Under the pieces are notes generated by a model, which saw only the letters and a program-made list of their open reading frames with translations, made no database searches and was not told where the DNA came from. Below, piece after piece: positions 18,974-27,100 of a stretch of 64,000 nt of DNA (its first letter is position 1; each line of letters opens with the position of its first letter). A program made the translations under genes and the position numbers. The stretch comes from Mesorhizobium sp. (GTDB taxonomy: Bacteria > Pseudomonadota > Alphaproteobacteria > Rhizobiales > Rhizobiaceae), in the NCBI GenBank assembly GCA_004020875.1, contig SAPZ01000006.1, positions 223,728-287,727 on the forward strand, in the 5' to 3' direction.

Positions 18974-19609
18974 TTACTTGCCGCCGTATCCCGGACGCTT
19001 TGCGGCCTTGATCTTGCCGCTGCTCCCGCCACCGCAGAAGAAGCAGCCGCCGCCGTCGGATTCCAGCCCCGACACGCCGGAGGGCATCGCCAGTTCCTGC
19101 AGCACGTCACCCGTGTCGGGATCAACGCGCACCAGGTCGCCCTCCTCGCCCTCCCAGGTGGCATGCCAGAGCTCGCCATCGACCCAGGTAACCCCCGTGA
19201 CGACGCGCTTCGATTCGATCGTGCGGATCACTCTGCCCGTTTCAGGATCGATCTGATGGATCTTGTGCGCCCGGTATTCGCCGACCCAGAGCGAACCTTC
19301 GGCCCACGCCATGCCTGAATCGCCTCCGTTGCCGGGGGCAGGAATGGTGGCGACGACCTTGCCGATCTTCGGGTCGACCTTGTGGATGCGATCCTCGGCG
19401 ATCTGATAGAGATACTCGCCGTCGAAGGCGGTACCGGCATGCGAGGCGACATCGATCGTACGCACGATCATGCCGCTTTCCGGATCGAACGCGTTCAGCT
19501 TGTCGCCGCTGGCGAACCAGACATTCTCGCCGTCATAAGTAACGCCGTTGACGCGGTCGACGCCGGGGAACGGTCCGTATTCACGTAGGATCTCGGCGGC
19601 TCGTTTCAT
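18974..19609 (-). CDS. Beta-propeller-like protein (glutamine cyclotransferase/YncE-type repeats)
   Basis: The 211-residue protein contains repeated blade-like units of the form 'GxxxVDPxTGxVxxxI' (FDPESGMIVRTID, VDPKIGKVVATIP, IDPETGRVIRTIE, VDPDTGDVLQELA), as in glutamine cyclotransferase-like and YncE-like propellers. There is no signal peptide, so it should be cytoplasmic. The Cys-containing tail (GGGCFFCGGGSSGK) is unusual. The start at 19607-19609 has GGAG six nt upstream; another ATG four codons upstream lacks one. Its 5' end is 30 bp from the HTH regulator gene on the same strand, so the two may be cotranscribed. Function is unknown. Confidence 0.75.
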   Translation of the reverse strand: MKRAAEILREYGPFPGVDRVNGVTYDGENVWFASGDKLNAFDPESGMIVRTIDVASHAGTAFDGEYLYQIAEDRIHKVDPKIGKVVATIPAPGNGGDSGMAWAEGSLWVGEYRAHKIHQIDPETGRVIRTIESKRVVTGVTWVDGELWHATWEGEEGDLVRVDPDTGDVLQELAMPSGVSGLESDGGGCFFCGGGSSGKIKAAKRPGYGGK

Positions 19610-19639
19610 TTCGATCTCCATTCGAACGATGGCCGCACA

Positions 19640-20860
19640 CTAGTCGGTCGGCAGCGGCCCCGGGAGTAACAACACAGTCGGGAATCCGGTAACCGGCGGC
19701 ATCATCCAGCGGCGCGCCCGGCCACGGCCGACCGCCTGCACCTTATTCTGAGTCGACAGCTCTTCCAGCGCTCGCTGCACGGTGCGCGCGCTGGCGCCAA
19801 GCGCGATAGCCAGCGCCGAGCTCGACCAAGCCTCGCCATCGGTCAGAAAGGCAAGCACCGCGCCGTGCTCTTCTTCAACCGGCGGCGCCAGCACGACGAT
19901 GTCGGCGGCCTTCAAGGGCGTCAACGCAAAACCGGCGGCGGTCGCATTGATCTCGGCCAAAGCGGCGAGCTCGGCGCGCAGCCGCCCCATCTCGACCCTC
20001 AGCCGCGCGCGGTGCGATTCGTCGGCATGCCTTGCCCGGAACACGCGTCTCAACAGCACTTCCCGCGAGGCATCCGCCGGCCATGCCTCGGCTAGCGCGC
20101 GCGCCAACGCGAACAGCACCGGCCGCGTTGCCAGCGGAACGACCGCGTCGGCCGCGCGCACGAGGTTGCGACAGGCATCCACAACCAGCGAGTCGGAGGT
20201 AAGCAGCGCCTCGACCTCGTCCAGCAGCAGTTCCTTCTCCGTCCCGCGCGCGATCAGCCGGCCGACCGGAGTGTTCAGGACCAGGGATGCCGCCTCGACT
20301 TCGGCCTTCAAGGCCGGAATGTCGGCTTCGTAAGCGGCAAGCGATGCCCGGCCGAAGGCCGAGCGCGCCGCCTTTGTCCTGAGGCGCCTGACCGCGATGC
20401 CGGCCGCCGCCAGTTCATGCGCGACTCGCGCGACCGGCGGCAGCGGCGCCGGATTGAAATCCGAAAGCAGGCGCTCGGCCTCCTCGAGGCGGCCGATCAG
20501 GATGAGGCGGCGCGCCTCGAGGCTGCCGGCATACGCGGCATTCAGCCGGTCGCCATGCGCCGCAAGCGTTGCACGGGCGGACCGCAACGCCTTCTCCGGC
20601 CAGCCGAGATCGCGCGAGACCAGAGCGATCTCGGCCTCGGCGACGACACAGCGCGCGCGTGCGACCGCCTCCTTCGGGCTGAAGGCGCGGGCGGCGTCCT
20701 TCAGCAGGGCCTTGGCCCTGGCGAAATCACCGAGCTGCGCCATCGCAATGCCGCGCAGCGCCAGTGCCGGCGCGTCCTCGCGCAGGGCGACGCGCTTCAA
20801 GGCGCCGAGCGGATCGCCCGCGGCAAGCGCGCGGCCGGCGGCATTGATCAGCGAGTCCAT
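19640..20860 (-). CDS. HTH-domain regulator with TPR-like N-terminal region
   Basis: The 406-residue soluble protein is Ala-rich and mostly helical. Residues 1-300 look like tetratricopeptide-type helical pairs (AMAQLGDFARAKALLKDAARAF is one). The C-terminal ~90 residues hold a winged-helix DNA-binding segment: GAVLAFLTDGEAWSSSALAIALGASARTVQRALEEL, ending in a basic GRGRARRW strand. I infer a transcription factor. It is divergent from the DUF899 gene (120-bp gap), which is its likely target; the downstream propeller protein may share its transcript. No characterised homologue was recognised. Confidence 0.75.
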   Translation of the reverse strand: MDSLINAAGRALAAGDPLGALKRVALREDAPALALRGIAMAQLGDFARAKALLKDAARAFSPKEAVARARCVVAEAEIALVSRDLGWPEKALRSARATLAAHGDRLNAAYAGSLEARRLILIGRLEEAERLLSDFNPAPLPPVARVAHELAAAGIAVRRLRTKAARSAFGRASLAAYEADIPALKAEVEAASLVLNTPVGRLIARGTEKELLLDEVEALLTSDSLVVDACRNLVRAADAVVPLATRPVLFALARALAEAWPADASREVLLRRVFRARHADESHRARLRVEMGRLRAELAALAEINATAAGFALTPLKAADIVVLAPPVEEEHGAVLAFLTDGEAWSSSALAIALGASARTVQRALEELSTQNKVQAVGRGRARRWMMPPVTGFPTVLLLPGPLPTD

Positions 20861-20980
20861 GACATCGCCTCAGGCTGCGCCGGATCAAATCGCGTCACAC
20901 TTGTAACTCTCACCATCGCAGCATGCGGCCTATGTCTGTCCCTGTCACCTCCAACCAAACTCAAGAACGGGACAAGAGCA

Positions 20981-21730
20981 ATGACCCAACACATGAAGAC
21001 ACCGCCGATCGTTTCGCAGGAAGCGTGGGAAGGCGCGTATGAAGAGATGCTGGTGAAGGAAAAGGCGATGACCCGCGCCCGCGACGCTTTGGCCGCCGAA
21101 CGCCGCCGCATGCCGTGGATGGAAGTCAAGAAGGATTATGTGTTCGACGGCCCGAACGGCAAGGCGAGCCTGCTCGACCTCTTCGAAGGCCGCCGCCAGC
21201 TCGTCATCTACCGCGCCTTCTTCGAGCCGGGCGTCTATGGTTGGCCGGAACATGCCTGCCGCGGCTGCTCGCTCGGCGCCGACATGGTCGGCAACCTCGC
21301 CCATCTCAACGCCCGCGACACCACACTTGCCTATGCCTCGCGCGCGCCGCAGGCCGACATCCAGCGGCTGAAGCAACAGATGGACTGGAAAATGCCTTGG
21401 TACACCATCACCGACAGCTGGGATAAGGATTTCGGCGTCGACCAATGGCACGGCCACAACGTCTTCATCCATGACGGCAAGCGCATCTTCCGCACCTATT
21501 TCGTGAACAACCGCGGCGACGAAGCCTTTGGCACCGTGTGGAGCTATCTCGACGTCACGCCGCTCGGCCGGCAGGAGGTGTGGGAGGATTCACCAGAGGG
21601 CTATCCGCAGACGCAGACCTACAAATGGTGGAACTGGCACGACAATTACGAAGCGGGTGCCGCCCCCGATCAGAGATGGGTCGAGGTGTCGGATGCCGGC
21701 GAAGCGGCGTTCCGCAACAAGAGCGCCTGA
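20981..21730 (+). CDS. DUF899 family thioredoxin-like protein
   Basis: The 249-residue protein matches DUF899, predicted dithiol-disulfide isomerases with a thioredoxin fold. It has an N-terminal helical segment (KEKAMTRARDALAAERRRMPW), then KASLLDLFEGRRQLVIYRAFFEPG, HACRGCSLGADMVGNLAHL with a CxxC pair, and the aromatic C-terminal region TYKWWNWHDNYE. The ATG at 20981 was chosen because a long open frame upstream is antisense to the regulator and has no coding character. No signal peptide, so cytoplasmic. Physiological substrate unknown. A stable stem-loop and a small membrane protein gene follow. Confidence 0.88.
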   Translation: MTQHMKTPPIVSQEAWEGAYEEMLVKEKAMTRARDALAAERRRMPWMEVKKDYVFDGPNGKASLLDLFEGRRQLVIYRAFFEPGVYGWPEHACRGCSLGADMVGNLAHLNARDTTLAYASRAPQADIQRLKQQMDWKMPWYTITDSWDKDFGVDQWHGHNVFIHDGKRIFRTYFVNNRGDEAFGTVWSYLDVTPLGRQEVWEDSPEGYPQTQTYKWWNWHDNYEAGAAPDQRWVEVSDAGEAAFRNKSA

Positions 21731-21739
21731 GCCTGACGC

Positions 21740-21767
21740 GACTCCGGCGGCGCGCGTCGCCGGAGTC
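21740..21767 (+). terminator. Stem-loop after the DUF899 gene
   Basis: GACTCCGGCG and CGCCGGAGTC form a 10-bp perfect stem with an 8-nt loop, 9 bp after the DUF899 stop. No T-tract follows, so it may be a processing or stability hairpin rather than a full terminator before the small membrane protein gene. Confidence 0.55.
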
Positions 21768-21834
21768 GATCTCGCTACGCGCCCTTCCCTCTCTCCGGCG
21801 CTTGCAAACCTGACCGTATCAGAAGGTGGATTTC

Positions 21835-22068
21835 ATGAGCATCGACAATCCCGCCCCTCGCCTGAGCGGCTTCGGCCTCGCCGACTGGCTTTGCCTCGCC
21901 GCGGCGCCGACCTTCGCCATGATGGCGCTGCTGACGGCTGCCTATGGCGACCACGACATGACGTGCATGTCGGGCGCCTCGGTGCTCAGCGGGATGGCGC
22001 CGATGTACCTTTTGATGGCGGCGTTCCATCTTGCGCCATGGCTGCGGCTGGTGCCGAGGCCGGGGTGA
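21835..22068 (+). CDS. Small two-helix membrane protein, hypothetical
   Basis: The 77-residue product has two hydrophobic segments (about 19-38, WLCLAAAPTFAMMALLTAAY, and 50-70, AP-MYLLMAAFHLAPWLRL) joined by a polar loop containing DHDMTCMSG. The ATG at 21835 has AAGG 8 nt upstream. It follows the DUF899 gene on the same strand by 104 bp and may share its promoter. The family was not recognised. It ends 26 bp before the convergent histidine kinase gene. Confidence 0.65.
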   Translation: MSIDNPAPRLSGFGLADWLCLAAAPTFAMMALLTAAYGDHDMTCMSGASVLSGMAPMYLLMAAFHLAPWLRLVPRPG

Positions 22069-22094
22069 GACTGACGATATCGCCGGCTTCGATT

Positions 22095-24149
22095 TCAGGC
22101 CCGGCCACGGGTCTTTTTGGCCAGCAGGATGGACTCGACAAGCTGCTGGTCCTTGTAAGGTTTCGCGAGCAACGGAACATCGGACGGCAGATCGCCGATC
22201 GCCTTGGTGTCGGCATAGCCGGTAATGATAACCGCAGGCCAGTCCGCCTTCAGGTTCCGCGCAAATCGGATCACGTCCAAGCCTGAAACGAGCGGCATGG
22301 CGTAATCGGTGACGATTACGTCGAAATCGCCAGGAGCCTTCTCGATCCTGGCCAGCGCCTCGGCACCGCCGGCGGCGCATGTCACGTCGAAGCCGCTTTG
22401 CCTCAATGATGCAGCCGTCAACTCGCGCAGCGCATCGCTGTCGTCGACCAACAGTATAGACGGCCGGCCGCCATTGCCGTCGATGCTAGCCCGGCTGACC
22501 TGTCCCTGCTCGATCGGTCGGGCCGGCTGCTTCAACGATCGTGGCAGCCACAGCTGCATCGCCGTGCCTCGCCCGACAACACTCTCGATCCGAAGCGTGC
22601 CGCCTGACTGCTTTGCGAAGCCGTAGACGGTACTCAAGCCAAGGCCGGTGCCTTTGCCGACCGGTTTCGTCGTGAAGAAGGGCTCTATGACCTTCGCCAC
22701 GAGATCGGCCGGAATGCCCGAACCGGTATCGATGACCGAGATGACGACATAGTCGCCGGCGGCCAGTTCGTCGGAGCTGCCTTGGGTCGTGTGATTTTCG
22801 GCCCGTATCGTGATCGAACCTCCCGTAGGCATTGCATCGCGCGCATTGAAAACCAGGTTCATGAGAGCGAGTTCGAGTTGGCCTGCGTCCACCAGCACCG
22901 GCCAAACCGAGTTGTCGATTTGCCATTCGAAGCGAACGAGCCCCCCTAGCACCGGCGCGACCAGTCCGTTCAGGGTCTCGGCCAGCCCCGTCAGTTGCAA
23001 AGGTTCGGGCTTCAGATGCTGGCGCCTGGAGAAGGCGAGCATCCGATTAACGAGGTCGGCGCCCTGCTTGGCCGAGCGCTTTGTAAGGTCGAGGACTTTC
23101 TTCGCCTGCTCATCGAGCGCGGTGCTGCGCTCGATGAGCCCGAGCCCGCTGAGGATCGCCGCGAGGAGATTGTTGAAATCATGGGCAAGTCCGCCTGTGA
23201 GCTTGCCGATCGCGTCAAGACGCTGCGTCTTGAGCAGCCTGTCTTCGAGCTCGCGGCGCTCGGTGATGTCGAGCAGCGTGCCGACAATCTCGTCCGTGTT
23301 GTCCACTGGATCATGCGAGATGACACCCTGGTCGAGGAAGCTTCGGTATTTGCCGTCTGCGCATTGCCAGCGGAACTCGCAGCTATAGGAGCCGGCCTCC
23401 TTGGCCCCGCGAAGAGCGGCTTCGACATCGGACAAGTCGTCCGGATGCACACGGCTCAGGCCGAAGCCGGGCTCGGACGTTAGCCGCTCGGGTGAAAATC
23501 CGGTCAACCGCTCGATCCCGCTGGTGACGAAACGAGCGTCAAAAGGCGGTTCGAGAGACCGGGCATGAAAGCAAACCGGAACCGATTGCAGTATGGCTTC
23601 CTGACGCTGCTCCGCGGCACGCAAGGCTCGTTCCGCCTCGACTCTCGACTTTTGCGACTCCAGCGCCTGCTCCAGCAAAGTCTGCTCCACGATCGCCTTG
23701 CGCTGGATCTCGAGGGTCTTCTCGTGCAATTCGACGAACACGGCCACCTTCGAACGCAGCATGACCGAATCGAAGGGCTTGAAGACGAAATCGACCGCAC
23801 CGGCGTCATAGCCGCGCAGCATATGCGCTTCTTCCTTGTTGATTGCGCTCAGGAAGATGATCGGGGTGCGTCTCGACTGCTCTCTTTGGCGGATCAATGA
23901 GGCCGTCTCGTATCCGTCCAATCCGGGCATCAGCACGTCCAGAAGAATAACGGCGAACTCTTCCTTCAGAAGGAACCGCAGCGCCTCCTCGCCGGACTGC
24001 GCGCAAACAACCTCGCCCACTCCTGCCAGGACTTCGCTGATCGCCAGGAGATTGCGGTCGTCATCATCGACGGCAAGGATGCGCGCGCCTTGCGCCACCT
24101 CTGACAGCGCTGCGCGCTGCTCGGATTTGGTTTTCAGCATCCCTTGCAT
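22095..24149 (-). CDS. Hybrid sensor histidine kinase/response regulator (REC-PAS-HisKA-HATPase-REC)
   Basis: The 684-residue soluble protein starts with a receiver domain (phosphoacceptor Asp71 in ILLDVLMPG), then a coiled coil, a PAS domain with PAC motif (about 160-300; GTLLDITERRELEDRL), a dimerisation domain with His323 in GGLAHDFNNLL, an HATPase domain (NLVFNARDAMP, DTGSGIP, KGTGLGLSTVYG) and a C-terminal receiver with Asp615 in IVTDYAMP. It follows the giant HAMP-array kinase by 10 bp on the same strand, so the two form an operon. An N-terminal receiver on a kinase suggests it is itself an acceptor in a relay, plausibly from the upstream kinase. No cognate output regulator is adjacent. 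Confidence 0.92.
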   Translation of the reverse strand: MQGMLKTKSEQRAALSEVAQGARILAVDDDDRNLLAISEVLAGVGEVVCAQSGEEALRFLLKEEFAVILLDVLMPGLDGYETASLIRQREQSRRTPIIFLSAINKEEAHMLRGYDAGAVDFVFKPFDSVMLRSKVAVFVELHEKTLEIQRKAIVEQTLLEQALESQKSRVEAERALRAAEQRQEAILQSVPVCFHARSLEPPFDARFVTSGIERLTGFSPERLTSEPGFGLSRVHPDDLSDVEAALRGAKEAGSYSCEFRWQCADGKYRSFLDQGVISHDPVDNTDEIVGTLLDITERRELEDRLLKTQRLDAIGKLTGGLAHDFNNLLAAILSGLGLIERSTALDEQAKKVLDLTKRSAKQGADLVNRMLAFSRRQHLKPEPLQLTGLAETLNGLVAPVLGGLVRFEWQIDNSVWPVLVDAGQLELALMNLVFNARDAMPTGGSITIRAENHTTQGSSDELAAGDYVVISVIDTGSGIPADLVAKVIEPFFTTKPVGKGTGLGLSTVYGFAKQSGGTLRIESVVGRGTAMQLWLPRSLKQPARPIEQGQVSRASIDGNGGRPSILLVDDSDALRELTAASLRQSGFDVTCAAGGAEALARIEKAPGDFDVIVTDYAMPLVSGLDVIRFARNLKADWPAVIITGYADTKAIGDLPSDVPLLAKPYKDQQLVESILLAKKTRGRA

Positions 24150-24159
24150 TGGCAACCCA

Positions 24160-27100
24160 TCATACGGCCGCCAAGAGCGTCTCTGCCGGCTGTGCGTGCT
24201 GTCTCGATCGCCCGATCCAGACCCGGAGCAGCGCGAGCAGAAGGTCAAGATCCACAGGCTTGGCTATGTAATCCGAAGCACCCGCATCAAGGCACTTTTG
24301 CCTATCGCCCTTCATTGCCTTGGCAGTCACCGAGATCAGGGGGACATGCGCGATTGGCGGCATGCCGCGTATCTGCCGCATCGTCTCATAGCCGTCCATC
24401 TCCGGCATCATGATGTCGATGAGCGCGACGTCCATGTCGGGGTTTTGCTGGAGCAATGCGATGCCGTCGCGACCACGCTCGGCATGCAAAACCTGGATAC
24501 CATATGTTTCGAGCACGCTGGTCAGCGAATAGATGTTGCGGATGTCGTCGTCGACGATGAGGACTTTGGCGCCGGCGAGGTCGGTCTTATCCGGTCGTTG
24601 GGAGGGCGCCGCCCCGTTGGTGTGACTGTCCCGCGGCAGGGTCGCCGACATCAGCAGCGCCAACTGGCCAAAATTCTCGGCACGGGCAACATCCGCCAAC
24701 GCCGGTTTGAGTCCGATCAGTTGCTCCAGGGCCTCCGGATAAGGTGCGAAGAACACGAGCTTGGCTGAAAGGCGCTCGAGCGAAGCCGCGATCTCCTCAA
24801 TCATCTTGGAGTTGTCCTTGCCCGACCTCCCAAAGCCCAGCACGATCGCGTCATAGATGTCGAAGTCTATTCCCCGACCGTTGGCGGCGATCCGACCGAC
24901 AGGCGTTACGGAAGTGACGCCGTCGCGGATCGCGTCGGCCAGGGCAAGCCGCCGCTCGGGATCGGCATCCACGATCAAGACATTGCGCTGGAGGCGCAAC
25001 TTGCTCGAATGAATATCCTCGAACACCTTCATGAGGTCGTCCGACGACACCGGCTTTGTCGAGACGCTGGCGGCGCCACTGCGCAATAGGCCGGCCGAAT
25101 CTTCCGCACCCGAGATGACATGTATCGGGACGCCTGCGGTCTTGGGGTCGTGCCGCAGAAGATCGAACAGCACCCAGCCATCTATGTCTGAAAGGCCGAG
25201 GTCCAGCGTGATTGCATCCGGAACCAGCTTCCTCGCCAGCGCCACTGTCCCGGAGCCCGCGGTGGACAACACGCCCTTGAGGCCCGCCGAGCGCGCCATG
25301 CCCAGCAGCAGTCCTGCAAAGGTGGGGTCGTCCTCTATGATGAGCACGACCCGGTCTTCGGGCGAGAGGGCATCGCGATCGTCGATCAGTTCAGGAACGG
25401 AAACGCCGGCCGCGGCAGCGACCGCCTCCTCCTCGACAATAATGGGTTGCGAAACCGTTCTCGGTCCGTCGATGGGGATTACAAGCGTGAATGTGGAGCC
25501 CTTGCCTGGCGTGCTTTCCACTCTAAGCTCGCCTCCGAGCAGCCGCGCGATTTCTCGGCTGATGGACAGGCCGAGGCCGGTACCACCATATTTGCGGCTG
25601 GTGGTGCCATCGGCCTGCTGGAAGGCCTCGAAGATCAGCTTCTGCTTGTCGTCGGGAATGCCGATGCCGGTATCAGTGACCGCGATAGCGAGCGCCTTCG
25701 GCGCCTCAGCGCCGTTCCGCCGCCCGGTCTTCTCCGGCCTGAAAGTGAGGCTGACCTTACCGGTCGACGTGAATTTGAATGCGTTCGACAACAGGTTGAG
25801 CACGATCTGCTGCAGCCGCTTTTCGTCGGTCCGCACCGTCTCCGGAAGTCCCGGGTCAAGTTCTATTGTAAAGCCCAATCCCTTGTCGGCAGCCAGCTGA
25901 CGGAAAGTGCGTTCCATGTGCTGGCGCAGATGCGCCAGAGGCATATCGTTGATCTCGACGGAAACGGTGCCAGACTCGATCTTGGAAAGATCGAGAATGT
26001 CGTTGATAAGGCTGAGCAGGTCGGTCCCCGCCGAATTGATCGTCCGGGCAAACTCGACCTGCTTGTCGTTGAGATTTCCCTGCTGGTTGCTGGCCAGCAG
26101 ATTCGAAAGGATGAGCAGCGAGTTCAGCGGTGTGCGCAGCTCGTGGCTCATATTGGCCAAGAATTCAGATTTGTACTTGGAGGTCAGCGCAAGCTGTTCG
26201 GCTTTCTCCTCAAGAGCGCGCCGAGCCATCTCGATTTCCAGATTCTTGTTCTCCACCTGCTTCTTTTCGTTTTCGAGCAGTTGCGCCTTTTCCTGCAACT
26301 CCTCGTTGGTGGCGTGCAGTTCCTCCTGCTTCTTGGTCAGTTCCGTCTGGCGCGCCTGCAATTCGGAAGTCAGCAGTTGGGACTGTTTCAAAAGGCCTTC
26401 AGTGCGCATCGTCGCCGCGATCGTGTTGAGCACGATACCAACCGACTCCATCAGTTGGTTGAGGAACGATTGGTGCGTGTCGCGGAACTCGCTGAAGGAG
26501 GCAAGCTCGATCACCGCCTTGACTTCGTCTTCGAAGAGCGCGGGCAGGATGATGACATTGGCCGGAGTGGTATTGCCGAGGCCGGACGTGATGCGCAGGA
26601 AGTCCGGCGGCACATTGTCGAGAACGATCGCACGTTTGTCGGCAGCGCTCTGGCCAATCAGCCCCTCGCGCAGGTCAAGGCGCTGTTTCATGGCGGCCTT
26701 GCTCTCGGCTCCGTAGGATGCGGCGAGTTCCAGATAAGATTCGTCTTCTTCGCGGTTGGTCACGTAGAACACGCCGTATTGCGCATTCACCAGGGGCGCT
26801 AGCTCAGACATGATCAGACGCGACACGGTCGCCAAATCGCGCTCGCCCTGCAACATGCGCGAGAACCGCGCCAGATTGGTCTTCAGCCAGTCCTGCTCGG
26901 CGTTCTTGAGCGTCTGATCCTTGAGGTTGCGGATCATCTCGTTGATGTTGTCCTTGAGGGCGGCCACTTCACCCGACGCCTGGACGCTGATCGAGCGCGT
27001 CAGATCGCCCTTGGTCACCGCCGTCGACACTTCGGCGATGGCTCGCACCTGGGTTGTCAGATTGGCTGCCAGCTGATTGACATTGTCGGTCAAGTCGCGC

